60,114 bases of DNA from an uncultured Schlesneria sp. (GCA_903834925.1 CAILLA010000031.1:1-60114), one strand, 5' to 3'. Positions 43,287 to 53,412 are shown, numbered from the stretch's first letter. Made by a program: numbers and translations. The notes: a model not told the origin generated them from the letters alone.

Positions 43287-44651
43287 ATGGTCATATTCAC
43301 AATCCATTTCAAAGCACAAACATTTGTGTTCCCACGTTCTTGCCACAGTCTGTTTTGTTTCAGCTTCATTCTCGTCGTTGTATGCCTCAGCAACTTGACC
43401 GACGGGTTGGCAGAAGAGGAGTTGAAGTCGAGAAATCGAATTGATGAGCTGATTCAGGGGCTTGATGCTCGTACGCTCGCCGAACGGAGTCGTGCTGAGA
43501 GACAGATTCTTGATCTTGGTCCCGCTGTCCTGAAGAAACTTCCGGCTCCTGAATTGATTGAAAGTACGCCGGCACGCGAGTCGATCCGACGAATTCGAAA
43601 GCAGTTGGAGCAGCGGGCAGCGAAGGAATCGTCGAGACCTTCTTATGTCTCGCTGAAAGGCGAATTTTCGCTTCGGCAGATCCTTTTGGAGATTCATAAG
43701 CAGACGGACAATGAGGTCTTATTCGCCGATCAGAATTCCACGCTGAGCGAGAAAAAACTCGCCGTTGACTGGGATTCTGTGACATTTTGGGATTCTCTGG
43801 ACGACCTGTGCGACCGGAACAAACTCGATTGGCAATTCATTACGGGGACAGACTCGCTTCAAATCTCTATCACATCCGCCGCGATCGTGAAGAGTCGATC
43901 GGTTCAGCGCACGGGACCTTTCCGATTGGCGATTGACACCATTGAAGTTCGATCGGTCGTTGGTGAACAGCAGCAGCGACTGCTTCGAATCAATGGCCGT
44001 CTGGCGATTGAGCCTCGATTGAGGGCAATGTTTCTTTCCATGTCCGCTGCCGATCTGAAAGCCAGGGACGATCAGGATCGACCGCTTCACGCGTGGAATC
44101 CCGATGCGAAATATGAAATTCCGGTGCGAGAGGGTGCTCATGAAGTGGCCGTTGTTTGGGATTTTGGTCTGACTGACAGCGGTGAATTTAGTGAGTTTTC
44201 AATTCGTGGTCGTGTTCATTGTCAGATTGCAGCCGCCGTTGAGCGAATCATCTTTGATCAAACGTCGCAGGCTCGCGGAACGATTCGAAGACGGGGAGGC
44301 GTCTCCGTTCGTCTTAGGGATGTCGCGTTTAACGCCGTGGGTGATGGTGAACTCGATTCCGAGATTGGGGTCGCGGTCACCTACGACAACGGTGGGCCAG
44401 CGTTTGAATCACACCGGACTTGGATCTTTCACAACTCGGTTTATCTGGAAACCAAATCCGGTACCAGGACAAATTTCACGGAATTTGAAACAACGCAACA
44501 GTCTGATGGAGCGGTCGCGGTCGACTATCGATGGCGCAAGATCGCTGCCCCTGCCAGCCAGTACGTTTTCGTTTATGAAGCACCGACGCTGATCATTGAT
44601 GTTCCGGTCGAAATCAATCTCGGCAACATCTCGATTGGGGCCACCGAATGA
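43287..44651 (+). CDS. Exported protein with secretin/TonB-short-N-like domain
   Basis: A 454-residue protein with an N-terminal signal helix (HSLFCFSFILVVVCLSNLTDGLAEE). Residues about 60-115 are helical, with two Ala/Arg-rich repeats, then YVSLKGEFSLRQILLEIHKQTDNEVLFADQNSTLSEKKLAVDWDSVTFWDSLDDLC, an STN or secretin N-domain-like pattern. The last 200 residues are beta-rich. The family is conserved in planctomycetes as far as I recall; the function is unknown. Divergent from the amidohydrolase and convergent with the thiolase. Confidence 0.65.
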   Translation: MVIFTIHFKAQTFVFPRSCHSLFCFSFILVVVCLSNLTDGLAEEELKSRNRIDELIQGLDARTLAERSRAERQILDLGPAVLKKLPAPELIESTPARESIRRIRKQLEQRAAKESSRPSYVSLKGEFSLRQILLEIHKQTDNEVLFADQNSTLSEKKLAVDWDSVTFWDSLDDLCDRNKLDWQFITGTDSLQISITSAAIVKSRSVQRTGPFRLAIDTIEVRSVVGEQQQRLLRINGRLAIEPRLRAMFLSMSAADLKARDDQDRPLHAWNPDAKYEIPVREGAHEVAVVWDFGLTDSGEFSEFSIRGRVHCQIAAAVERIIFDQTSQARGTIRRRGGVSVRLRDVAFNAVGDGELDSEIGVAVTYDNGGPAFESHRTWIFHNSVYLETKSGTRTNFTEFETTQQSDGAVAVDYRWRKIAAPASQYVFVYEAPTLIIDVPVEINLGNISIGATE

Positions 44652-44663
44652 ACTCAGCGTCGC

Positions 44664-45809
44664 CTACTTTGTGAACGCGGCAGCGATCCCCATTCCACCT
44701 CCAACACACAGGGCTGCCAAACCCTGTGCAATCTCGCCTGACGCAATGCGATGTGCGAGATGCACGGCCAAACGAGCACCTGAAGCTCCAATCGGGTGCC
44801 CGATCGCGATGGCACCTCCGTTAACATTAACTCGATCAGTATTAAGATTCAGTTCACGTTGGCAAGCCAGAGCCTGTACGGCGAATGCTTCGTTGATCTC
44901 GACGGAATCGAACTGATCGACGTTCCACCCGTGATTCCGGCACAGTTTTCGAATGGCGTGAACAGGGCCAAGCCCCATTCGGGCGGGATCACAGCCTTGG
45001 GTCGTTCCCCCCGCAAGTCGGGCAAGGACTGGCCACCCCTGTTGACGGGCGAACTTGTCGCTGGCGACGACCAGCATTGCGGCTCCATCGTTGATCCCTG
45101 ACGCGTTTCCCGCAGTGACAGTACCTGTTGCGCTAAACGCAGGTTTAAGGATTGTCAGCTTTTCGAGAGTGGTGTCGACGCGAGGATGTTCGTCTTGTTT
45201 AAGCGAACCAACAGGAACAATTTCATCGTTGAAAACGTTCGATTGAAAGGCTGCGGCAAAACGGGCCTGACTACGTGCAGCGAATTCGTCTTGTTCGTGC
45301 CGCGCGATTTGGAATTCGCGGGCAAGGGTTTCTGCAGAAAGCCCCATATGCGCGTGGTCGAAGCTGTCGATTAAGCCATCGTGCAGTAACGAATCAATCA
45401 ATGTCCCGTCGCCTAATTTATAGCCACGCCGGGCCTTGGGAACCAAATATGGCGCGTTCGACATCGATTCTGTTCCACCGCAGAGTACCGCGTTCGCATC
45501 ACCCGCCCGAATGGCTTGCGCGGCAAGAAGCACTGCCTGTAGTCCTGACGCACACATCATGTTGACTGTATATGCGGGGACTTCGATCGGGAACCCGATT
45601 CGAACAGCGACTTGCCGGGCAATATTCATTCCGAGTCCGGCACTCAAAACGTTGCCGAGGACAACCAGATCAAACTGCTTTCGATCGAGGTTCAACAAAA
45701 CAGCATTGGCCGCTTCACTTGCAAGATCGACGGCTGAACAATCAGCCAACGATCCCATGAAGCGGCCAAACGGAGTTCGTTTTGCTGCGACGATTACGAC
45801 TTGTATCAT
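44664..45809 (-). CDS. Thiolase (acetyl-CoA acetyltransferase-like)
   Basis: A 381-residue thiolase that condenses or cleaves acyl-CoA. The nucleophile Cys lies in [11 protein letters not shown] (near 88), the catalytic His in [17 protein letters not shown] and the second Cys in ALCVGGGMG near the C-terminus. The N-terminus [18 protein letters not shown] is complete. Whether it acts in beta-oxidation or in biosynthesis is open. Its start ATG overlaps the stop of the upstream kelch gene (TGATG at 45807-45811), an odd partner for a CoA enzyme. Confidence 0.93.
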   Translation of the reverse strand: MIQVVIVAAKRTPFGRFMGSLADCSAVDLASEAANAVLLNLDRKQFDLVVLGNVLSAGLGMNIARQVAVRIGFPIEVPAYTVNMMCASGLQAVLLAAQAIRAGDANAVLCGGTESMSNAPYLVPKARRGYKLGDGTLIDSLLHDGLIDSFDHAHMGLSAETLAREFQIARHEQDEFAARSQARFAAAFQSNVFNDEIVPVGSLKQDEHPRVDTTLEKLTILKPAFSATGTVTAGNASGINDGAAMLVVASDKFARQQGWPVLARLAGGTTQGCDPARMGLGPVHAIRKLCRNHGWNVDQFDSVEINEAFAVQALACQRELNLNTDRVNVNGGAIAIGHPIGASGARLAVHLAHRIASGEIAQGLAALCVGGGMGIAAAFTK

Positions 45810-47683
45810 CAGGGCACATTGATTGGTTTGAATGTCCCGGTCGTACTGGAAGTCACAGTGACGACATCCGTTCCCGCGCCTCCGTCGACTGTCAAGTTCG
45901 AAATATTGCAGAGGGTGAACGCGGCCTTGTCGGACCCCGGTCCTAAATCGACATTTGTCGCCGACGAATCAATACCGATTACGGCGATGGAATCATTGCC
46001 GTCCCCGAGTACCGCATTCACGATGATTTGCCCGGTCACATTGACACTGAACAAACTCGTGTGATTAATCGTCGTATCGTTCGCTCCTTCGACTTTCAAA
46101 ACCCCCGCTTGCAGGCTGACCGTCAACGAATTTGAATTGGCATCACCTGTAATCTTCAGAGTTTTGGTGGCTGCGTCGAACACGGCGTCAACATTACTTG
46201 GATTGGCGAGGCTGAACTTGAAATTCGCGGAGGGGATCCCGTTTGCGATCACATTCAACGTATAGTCTGCGATGGGAAGCTTGGGTGGCAATTCGAACTG
46301 ACATGTGGTTAATAAGTTCCCTGTCGCGACACCCGGAGTCCAGTTAGAGCTGCGTGCAAATCGTACCAAACCTTTTGCGTCCGTCAGGCGAACAATTGGG
46401 TAATTCGTTGCCATTTCCGCGTCATCGCCGTATCCCGCCCCTTCCGATATTCCTGTGAGCTGAGTCCCCGTAATCGTATAAACATTGCTGTTTGTCGTGG
46501 ATTTAGCCACGTTGGTAATCGTTGGTGCCCAGCTCGCTTGTGGTGTACCCGACGGAGCGTAATCCCATAATGAGCCAGTGGTTGTAATTAACAACATATG
46601 ACCATTTGGTAAGATCAACATGCGACAGAGAAATGCAGGGCCGGCAAGATCCGCAGCAAGTGCTGATGGAAGATTAACAGTCGATAACTTATTTGTCGTA
46701 TAGTCATATTCGAAGAGTGAGGTTGGACCAACCGGATTCCAGGAAGGAACTGTAATCGGCGTATCGGCTGCAAAAATAAACCGACCGTTAGGGAGCACTG
46801 CACCCGGCGCGTCATCGGCTCCCATTCCCGTCGGAAGACTTGGTCCACGCGTCCAGGAATTCGTCGAGGGGTTGTAGATCACCGTGTTATTGTTTGCCCC
46901 GATCTGAATAACTCGTCCATCAGGTAATAGCCCTGAAGGGCCAAGTTCATACCCCAACCCTGGATACGAAGTAAGCGGTACCGGTACAGATCCTGCGTCG
47001 ACCCATGTTCCAGTTGTCCACTTGTATCGTTGCGCGTGTCCCGCCCCCTTCGCTGGGCTCGAAAAAATATCGTAAGAAAGGATGTCGCCGCCGGGCAGCA
47101 TCGCCCACGTTTCTTCGTCGCTCTCATCGTTTCGAAGTTTTGTTCCGGTTTGGGACCAGGTATTTGCCACGGGATCGTAGAGGTAGGTTCTGGCATCAGC
47201 GATGTAGCCACACAAAATCTTTCCGTTGGGAAGGACAACGGTTGGATCATCACCGAATATTGGGTTAGGAAACGTTGCAATCGTAGACCAGGAATCGGCG
47301 ACTGGATCGTAGATTTCTCCAGAATTGGTGAAGTTCGCTGATGTGTTTGGTCCGCTGTATTCGCCGCCCAACACAAAAACCTTCCCGCTTGGAAGAACAT
47401 TCGAAGCGAAGAAAAGTCGTTCGAGCCCCATTGACGACATGGATGACCAAGTGCCGTTAATATAATTTCCCGACGAGTCCGGGGTCAGTTTCTTCCAGGT
47501 CTTACTTGCGACGTCGACCCCCACTTGAACCATAACAGTCCCGTCCGTCAGCAACACTGCAGACTCGGATCCGCCGCCAGGGCTGGGATTGGCAAGTTTG
47601 GTCCAAACCCCAGCGGCATGAACGCCGGTTTGCATGACGAGACAGAGTGCAATAACGACGATTGAAGCGGCCAATTGCCTCAT
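45809..47683 (-). CDS. Exported kelch-repeat protein with galactose-oxidase-like C-terminal part
   Basis: A 624-residue exported protein. The N-terminus (RQLAASIVVIALCLVMQTGVHA) is a signal peptide. Residues about 30-370 hold kelch blades with motifs such as LPSGKVFVLGGEYSG, VLPNGKILCGYI, LLPDGRVIQIGANN and VLPNGRFIFAAD. A domain with LRTDAKGLVRFARSS-type features follows (DUF1929-like), and the C-terminus has glycine/aspartate-rich repeats (LGDGNDSIAVIG, LGPGSDKAAF, VDGGAGTDVVTV), probably calcium-binding. The gene overlaps the thiolase start by one base. Probably a surface or cell-wall protein; enzyme activity is not shown. Confidence 0.8.
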   Translation of the reverse strand: MRQLAASIVVIALCLVMQTGVHAAGVWTKLANPSPGGGSESAVLLTDGTVMVQVGVDVASKTWKKLTPDSSGNYINGTWSSMSSMGLERLFFASNVLPSGKVFVLGGEYSGPNTSANFTNSGEIYDPVADSWSTIATFPNPIFGDDPTVVLPNGKILCGYIADARTYLYDPVANTWSQTGTKLRNDESDEETWAMLPGGDILSYDIFSSPAKGAGHAQRYKWTTGTWVDAGSVPVPLTSYPGLGYELGPSGLLPDGRVIQIGANNNTVIYNPSTNSWTRGPSLPTGMGADDAPGAVLPNGRFIFAADTPITVPSWNPVGPTSLFEYDYTTNKLSTVNLPSALAADLAGPAFLCRMLILPNGHMLLITTTGSLWDYAPSGTPQASWAPTITNVAKSTTNSNVYTITGTQLTGISEGAGYGDDAEMATNYPIVRLTDAKGLVRFARSSNWTPGVATGNLLTTCQFELPPKLPIADYTLNVIANGIPSANFKFSLANPSNVDAVFDAATKTLKITGDANSNSLTVSLQAGVLKVEGANDTTINHTSLFSVNVTGQIIVNAVLGDGNDSIAVIGIDSSATNVDLGPGSDKAAFTLCNISNLTVDGGAGTDVVTVTSSTTGTFKPINVP

Positions 47684-48582
47684 AACGGTATCCTTTTTGA
47701 ACTAATTTTACTCGACCAGAGACGCATACGACGGGGTTTTCTGGGGAAAATAATCCCTGTCTCGTTACCTGCGACGATCAAATGGGAACGATTCTCAATG
47801 AATGATTGACAAATAGTATTAATCGAAACAATCAGATTGCAAGGAAAATCCCTAAATAACGCGTCGGAGTTTATCATTCGTGTCGTTTGAGGAGCGTTTC
47901 CGAAAGCGTTCGAAAATGAGAGTTCCGCGAGAAACAATCGCGCTTCACCAAGCTTGTCGACCAACGGTTTTGGTCTGCTCAACTCGAATCCATTGATCTT
48001 AAGAAGGTGAACAAAAATAAAGATTTACCGCTCGGGCTAGATGACTCGAAACGTATTTAACGGATCTCACGAGAATGTCCGTTGCTTGGACAATTTCAGT
48101 GTTGCGCTTTCGGCTTGCCTCAAACGGATGAAATTCGATCGAGACACTTGGGGCTGGCTGTGTTCTTAATATTCTTGCTGCGTAACATTATCACGTAATC
48201 TTCGTTCGAGATTGTGTCCGATGTCGTCCGATTGCGCTTCAAAGAACATCATTACGCTTTTGCGTAAAAACCCCTTTATTCATAAGAAATTCATCTGATT
48301 TTTTGAATGCTTTGCTGTCCGGAAACGTCCGAATATCCTGCAGATCTGTAAAAGCTCAGTCAAAAACCCCCATCTTTGCTGAAACTTTAAAATTACCCAT
48401 CTTTACAGTGGACACCGGGTTAATTGCGTTCTAGGATTTCCGTAAATCCACGTTGTTTGTCGTGGTGATTCGGTGGATACCGGTTTTACTTTGAGTCTAT
48501 CTTCCAGAGTGTCTGGAAGTTCCAGAGTGAGGGTGTCTGGAAGAATTTGGGTTCCTAGTTGAAAGTCGAGGGGGGAGATTTA
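47684..48582. other. Long A/T-rich leader region of the YTV gene
   Basis: About 900 bases without a convincing gene lie between the divergent kelch gene and the YTV cell-wall gene. The region is more A/T-rich than its surroundings, fitting a strong promoter and long untranslated leader. Two tandem hairpins occur near its end (48501-48543). A small ORF on the minus strand at 47680-47982 is not supported. Confidence 0.55.
48501..48543 (+). promoter_or_regulatory. Tandem leader hairpins upstream of the YTV gene
   Basis: CTTCCAGA-gtg-TCTGGAAG (48501-48519) is a perfect 8-base palindrome with a 3-base loop. It is followed directly by TTCCAGA-9 bases-TCTGGAA (48520-48542), a second copy. They end 40 bases before the start codon, so they are in the mRNA leader and may protect the message or bind a regulator. 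Confidence 0.65.
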
Positions 48583-50778
48583 ATGGTTAAGAATTGGGGT
48601 CTTTTGATCACCGCAGTCGCAATGCTGGGGTCGGTCACAGAGGCGGGACATCGTCACCGCCGCTGTTGCACGCCGAGTGCGTCAACGTGCGCACCAGCTC
48701 CGAGCTGTGCGGCAGCACCAGCATGCGCTTCAGGCGGATGCGGTTCAGTTGCATACGGAGACGCTGGTGCCGCTGGTGGCATGAGCGGTGGATGTGGTCC
48801 CGTGATGGTCGAACAGACCATTATGGAACCAGTCATGACGACGGAAGTTCGAAAGGTGTCGGTCACCGAAAATCGTCAAGAGCAACGGGAAAGAAAATAC
48901 ACCGTTTCTCGCCAGGTGCCACGCACCGAGACGAAGACCCGCACGGTGAACTACTCCGAGAATGAAGCTCGGACGCGAGAAGAAAAGTATACGGTCTACA
49001 ACACGGTCACGGAAATGGTTGACCAGACCTACACCGTTTCGGTTCCTTACACCGAAACGAAAAAAGGTACTCGGACTGTGATGAAGGCTGTCCCACGTGA
49101 CGTCGTTCAAGACTACACGGTCAGCGTTCCTTACACCGAAACCCGTAAGGGAAGCCGCACGGTTTACAGCACTGTTCTCGACAACGTCGAACAGGCTTAC
49201 ACCGTTAGCGTTCCTTACACCGAGACCCGCAAGGGAACTCGTACGGTTTACAACACCGTGACCGAGAACATCGAACAGTCCTACACTGTCAATGTTCCTT
49301 ACACGGAAACCCGTAAGGGAACCCGTACGGTCTACAACACTGTCATGGACAATGTTGATCAGTCCTACACTGTTAGCGTTCCTTATACCGAAACCCGCAA
49401 GGGAACCCGTACGGTCTACAACACCGTCACGGAAAACGTTGAGCAATCGTACATGGTGAATGTTCCTTACACCGAAGTTCGAAAAGCAACTCGTTCGGTC
49501 TCCGTTCCTGTTGTTCGTACCGTCGATCAGGCTTACACCGTCAACGTTCCTTACACAGAAGAACGTCAAGGTTCACGCACTGAGTGGGAAACTGTCCAGG
49601 TTCAACAGTTCCGTACTGTTTGCCAGGATCAGGGACATTGGGAAACCCGTGTCGTTCCTGTCACCAACGGTTGCCAGCCAGTCGCTGTTTCGGCCAATGT
49701 CTGCTCACCATGCGGAACCTCCGCCGGGTGTGGAAGCTGTGCCGCTGCTCCTGCTTGCGGTAGCTGTGGCACTGTTGCCGCCGCTCCAGCCTGCGGTAGC
49801 TGCCAGCCTGCGATGACTCAGCAATACTGGGTTCCAAGCGTTGTTCAGACTCAGGTTCCTTACATGGTCTGTCAACAAGTCGCTAAGCAAGTTCCTTACA
49901 CTTACACTGTAACACTGTCGCGACCAGAAACACAGACTCGTCAGGTTCAGGTCACCGAGTACACCACTCAACAACAAGAGTACGACTACACGGTTCAACT
50001 CTGCAAACAAGAAACCCGTACGCGAACCGTTCCGGTCAGCCGACAGGTTGCTTCTCAGCAAGAGTATGACTACACAGTCCAACTGTGCCGTCAGGAAACC
50101 CGAACCCGTACGATCCAGGTTCCACGTCAAGTTGCTTCGCAACAAGAGTATGACTACACGGTTCAACTCTGCCGTCAAGAAACCCGCACGCGAACCATTC
50201 CGGTCAGCAAGCAGGTCGCTTCTCAGCAAGAGTATGACTACACAGTCCAGCTCTGCAAGCAAGAAACCCGAACCCGGACGATCCAGGTTCCACGACAAGT
50301 TGCGACTCAGCAAGAGTATGACTACACGGTTCAGCTCTGCCGTCAGGAAACACGTCAACGTACCTACCAGGTCGTTGATCAAGTTCCTGAAACTCAAGAG
50401 TATGATTACCAAGTCCAACTCACGCGAATCGAAAACCGTGTCCGTCAGGTCCCGGTCAGCAAGTCGGTTCCAGAAGAAAAGGTTCGCACGGTCACATTCA
50501 TGGTTGCCGTTCCAAAGACTCGTGAAGAGTCCTACAACGTCACCGTGTTCGACACCGTCAACGAAGAAAAGTCCGAAATGTACTCGGTCTGCGTTCCAGT
50601 GACCGTTGAAAAGGAAGTTTCTATCCAGGTCTGCACGATGGTTCCAAAGACCATTATGGTTCCATGCGGTTCCGGCGCCGGTTACAGCGCTGCTCCTATG
50701 AGCAGTGGCTGCGGTGCTGGCGGCTGCAGCGCTTGCGGATCGGCTCCTGCCGCTCCAGCATGCAGCAGCTGCAAGTGA
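48583..50778 (+). CDS. Cysteine-rich YTV-repeat cell-wall protein
   Basis: A 731-residue exported protein with a GGGGGGAG ribosome site before ATG 48583 (the frame begins at 48559). The signal peptide (VKNWGLLITAVAMLGSVTEAG) is followed by a Cys/Ala-rich head (about 30-70). There are about seven copies of a 23-residue YTVxVPYTETRKGTRTVYNTV repeat, a Cys-rich linker (GSCAAAPACGSCG), six copies of a 24-residue EYDYTVQLCRQETRTRT repeat, and a Cys-rich tail. YTV proteins are known cell-wall/S-layer-like proteins of planctomycetes, cross-linked through cysteines. The repeats use a uniform, strongly biased codon set, as for a very abundant protein. Confidence 0.93.
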   Translation: MVKNWGLLITAVAMLGSVTEAGHRHRRCCTPSASTCAPAPSCAAAPACASGGCGSVAYGDAGAAGGMSGGCGPVMVEQTIMEPVMTTEVRKVSVTENRQEQRERKYTVSRQVPRTETKTRTVNYSENEARTREEKYTVYNTVTEMVDQTYTVSVPYTETKKGTRTVMKAVPRDVVQDYTVSVPYTETRKGSRTVYSTVLDNVEQAYTVSVPYTETRKGTRTVYNTVTENIEQSYTVNVPYTETRKGTRTVYNTVMDNVDQSYTVSVPYTETRKGTRTVYNTVTENVEQSYMVNVPYTEVRKATRSVSVPVVRTVDQAYTVNVPYTEERQGSRTEWETVQVQQFRTVCQDQGHWETRVVPVTNGCQPVAVSANVCSPCGTSAGCGSCAAAPACGSCGTVAAAPACGSCQPAMTQQYWVPSVVQTQVPYMVCQQVAKQVPYTYTVTLSRPETQTRQVQVTEYTTQQQEYDYTVQLCKQETRTRTVPVSRQVASQQEYDYTVQLCRQETRTRTIQVPRQVASQQEYDYTVQLCRQETRTRTIPVSKQVASQQEYDYTVQLCKQETRTRTIQVPRQVATQQEYDYTVQLCRQETRQRTYQVVDQVPETQEYDYQVQLTRIENRVRQVPVSKSVPEEKVRTVTFMVAVPKTREESYNVTVFDTVNEEKSEMYSVCVPVTVEKEVSIQVCTMVPKTIMVPCGSGAGYSAAPMSSGCGAGGCSACGSAPAAPACSSCK

Positions 50779-50832
50779 GATTTTCTTCAATCGCCCAAAA
50801 TGCGATTGGAAATCCCACGGAATGATTAAGAG

Positions 50833-50865
50833 ATGCCCCGTGATGCAAATCACGGGGCATTTTTT
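50833..50865 (+). terminator. Perfect Rho-independent terminator of the YTV gene
   Basis: A 12-base perfect stem ATGCCCCGTGAT (50833-50844) / gcaa / ATCACGGGGCAT (50849-50860), then five T residues. It overlaps the end of the convergent glycosyltransferase gene region. Confidence 0.92.
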
Positions 50866-52192
50866 ATTTCAAAACCTGGGAAGAAGCACGACCCGCAATT
50901 TGTTCCAGCAGCCTTTCCAATCGCCGAATTCCCGTTTCGGGATCAAACATTTGCAAGACACGCTCACGGGCCAGGATTGCTTTTTCTCGCCATTTCTCCG
51001 GATCGTCGATTGCATCAGCGATGGCATCGGCCAGCCCCTTCGAATCAGCAGGCGGGACCAGGCCGCCGCAACGACCACCATCCAGAATTTCCTTTGGCCC
51101 ACTAGGACAGGTCGTCGCCAAGGCTGGGATTCCACTCGCAACGGCTTCAATCAGGGCATTGGGCATTGCATCAAAAAGCGAAGGAAGCACGAAAAGGTTT
51201 GCCTTGCGATACCACCGACGCGGGTCCACTACAAACCCAGCAAGTATGACATGCGTTTCTAAGCGATGAATTCGCACAAATTCGCGTAATTCCGCGTCAG
51301 ATTCCCCTTTTCCAAAAATCACCAGTCGAATTGATCGACCACGGCAATGAATCAGGTCATTCATCGCTTCGAGAAGAAACAGATAACCTTTTTGAGGATG
51401 CAGCCGTCCCGCACTGACAATCAGAAATTCCCCCTTGTTTGCTTCAAATACAGCCTGAAGACTGAGCGAGTCCATCTCGTTAACCAAAGAGGGACTCCGG
51501 GCTGAACTTGATTGGTTAGCATTTCCGACGGAGTTCGACGGGTTCAATCCTGCTTCTGACGTATTGATTCCGACTTTCTCATCATCGATTTCAAAGTTCG
51601 ATTCGGTAACTCGAACATCCGCCAGAAGGTTGTTGTAAACCTGGACATGATCGGGGTTCAATTGAAAGTATTCGATCACCCGCTGGCGAAGCCCCTCTGA
51701 GTTGGCCAGCACAATACTGGCCGAAACATAGGCACGTCGCGCGAACCGTTTTGATAAAGCAACCGAGCCACGGACATACAGTTCCAGTTCCGGTCCCGGA
51801 TCGGCAACGCAACAAGACACACGAGGTGTCGGTCTGAACCAGCATCCGCCGGCGGCATCGAGAGTTGCCAGATAGGTACGATCGTAGACAACATCGATTT
51901 GTTGCTCACGCAGGACTTTTGCGAGGTGCAAGTATCGAAGTAATCGAGTCAATTTCATCGCGCTGAGAATCCGGCGCGCCCCTGTTGCTGGCGAACCGTC
52001 CCAGTAAGCAAAGATTGGAACGTCGGAGGGGACCTCTTCCAACAGTTCACCTTGCTTCATTGCAAGATAAAGAATTGGTTCAAAGCGCGATCGGTCAATT
52101 CGCCGGAGGATTTCAAGTACCTGACGTTCGGCACCGCCGCCTCCCATCGAGCCGATAACGAACAGAACTCGAGTACGTGATTGCGAAGTCAT
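50864..52192 (-). CDS. GT4-family glycosyltransferase
   Basis: A 442-residue glycosyltransferase from ATG 52192 (MTSQSRTRVLFVIGSMGGGGAERQVLEIL); the frame extends to 52321 without a family match. The GT-B donor-binding half is recognised by FLIVSAGRLHPQKGYLFLLEAM, VILAGFVVDPRRWYRKANLFVLPSLFDAMPNALIEAVASGIPALATTCPSG, where the E-x7-E type motif lies in the FDAMPNALIEA block. It transfers a sugar from a nucleotide donor to a glycan or lipid. Substrate unknown; it is not near other polysaccharide genes. The tail is convergent with the YTV terminator, so cell-surface glycosylation is an attractive but unproven role. Confidence 0.88.
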   Translation of the reverse strand: MTSQSRTRVLFVIGSMGGGGAERQVLEILRRIDRSRFEPILYLAMKQGELLEEVPSDVPIFAYWDGSPATGARRILSAMKLTRLLRYLHLAKVLREQQIDVVYDRTYLATLDAAGGCWFRPTPRVSCCVADPGPELELYVRGSVALSKRFARRAYVSASIVLANSEGLRQRVIEYFQLNPDHVQVYNNLLADVRVTESNFEIDDEKVGINTSEAGLNPSNSVGNANQSSSARSPSLVNEMDSLSLQAVFEANKGEFLIVSAGRLHPQKGYLFLLEAMNDLIHCRGRSIRLVIFGKGESDAELREFVRIHRLETHVILAGFVVDPRRWYRKANLFVLPSLFDAMPNALIEAVASGIPALATTCPSGPKEILDGGRCGGLVPPADSKGLADAIADAIDDPEKWREKAILARERVLQMFDPETGIRRLERLLEQIAGRASSQVLK

Positions 52193-52360
52193 TCGTCGTT
52201 TAACCCGGATCTCGAGAGAATTCCATCTCAGAATGAAGCGATTCCAACCCGTAGTATGGGCTTTAGCCCGTGCGCCACAACATTTGAAATGGGCGAAAGC
52301 CCAAGCAACAAAAACTAACAACCTGTCGAGTTGTCCCTAGGCATCAAAAGTCACTGAAGA

Positions 52361-53305
52361 TTAACCGAGTCCCTTACCCACCCCGAGATGATGTGTCCAG
52401 CCAAGTGGCGGAAGGGGTTCGATTCTTCCGTCAGAATATCGAATTCGTGCTCCGAGGGCTTCGCTGATCTCACCGATTTTGTGGACCGGCGTTTCGTTCC
52501 GCCAGTCGGATAGCAGCAATCGGCCGTCGTCAGGACTTACGGCAAACAATAATTCGAAATCTTCTCCGTCGCTCAAGCCATGGATCAATGATGTTTTGAA
52601 ATCTGCTTCGCGAATTGCAGTTTCTGTCAACGGGACCTGATCGGCCTCAATGAGTGCGCCAACTTGGCTGGCATTGAGCATATGGTGCATGTCGGCAGCC
52701 AATCCGTCGCTGATGTCCAACATGGCGTGGAGATCGACCAACGAGACCAATTGTTCAACTTCGCGAAGGCGTGGCGGAAACGTCAAATGGCGACCCGATG
52801 AAAGGCTTCCACCCAGCCCCCCTGTAACGAATAGCCAATCACCTGGCTTGGCACCTTTTCTGTAAACAGCACTTCGCTCAATCGGTTCACCAACCACCGT
52901 AACGCTGATCACCAGCGGACCATCCCAACTATTTGTATCGCCACCGGCGACAACGACATCGTATTCGTCGGCTAATTGGATCAATCCCGCATGAACATCT
53001 TTTGCGAAATCCATACCGCGATTGATGGGCAACGCGACTGAAACGAACGCCGCAGTGGGTCGCCCCGCCATCGCCGCAATATCGCTCAGGTTCACTGCCA
53101 GGGCTTTTCGTCCAGCGAGTTGCGGTGTCGCCAGTGGAAATGTGAAGTGAACCCCCTCCATCAGCATATCGATCGCGATGAGAGTCTCTCGATCCGATGA
53201 CGGTTTGAGACATGCCGCATCGTCACCGATTCCGAGTGTAACCGGCGCGCGATCACGAACCTGGCCCCGAATCCAGTCGATTAATTGAAATTCCGGACGA
53301 CTCAT
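52361..53305 (-). CDS. thiL: Thiamine-monophosphate kinase
   Basis: Phosphorylates thiamine monophosphate to thiamine diphosphate with ATP. From ATG 53305 (MSRPEFQLIDWIRGQ) the protein has 314 residues; an in-frame start at 53368 would add 21. The motifs are GIGDDAACL (metal/ATP site), DMLMEGVHF and MLDISDGLAADMHHML. All key acidic residues are present. No other thiamine genes are adjacent. It is divergent from the FmdB gene. Confidence 0.94.
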   Translation of the reverse strand: MSRPEFQLIDWIRGQVRDRAPVTLGIGDDAACLKPSSDRETLIAIDMLMEGVHFTFPLATPQLAGRKALAVNLSDIAAMAGRPTAAFVSVALPINRGMDFAKDVHAGLIQLADEYDVVVAGGDTNSWDGPLVISVTVVGEPIERSAVYRKGAKPGDWLFVTGGLGGSLSSGRHLTFPPRLREVEQLVSLVDLHAMLDISDGLAADMHHMLNASQVGALIEADQVPLTETAIREADFKTSLIHGLSDGEDFELLFAVSPDDGRLLLSDWRNETPVHKIGEISEALGARIRYSDGRIEPLPPLGWTHHLGVGKGLG

Positions 53306-53412
53306 TGATTGTTCCCGCCGGGAAGAATGGCTGTTACCCTTGCGAATCGCATCAGGATGGTTTTTCATCTAGGAATAGAATAACAGTTTTTTCGAGTACA
53401 GGAGCCTGTGGC

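Noticed and set aside
47680-47982. 100-residue minus-strand frame next to the kelch gene
   Set aside because: A/T-rich, no ribosome site, composition unlike the neighbours; probably leader DNA.
48583-50778. Regular repeats that might suggest a CRISPR or minisatellite
   Set aside because: They are in one coding frame, the period is about 70 bases with no unique spacers, and they encode the YTV repeats.
49705-50853. 382-residue open frame antisense to the YTV gene, and another at 48745-49569
   Set aside because: Both are caused by the strongly biased codons of the repeats on the other strand; the encoded sequences are low-complexity (LLLRSNL... repeats) and have no ribosome site.
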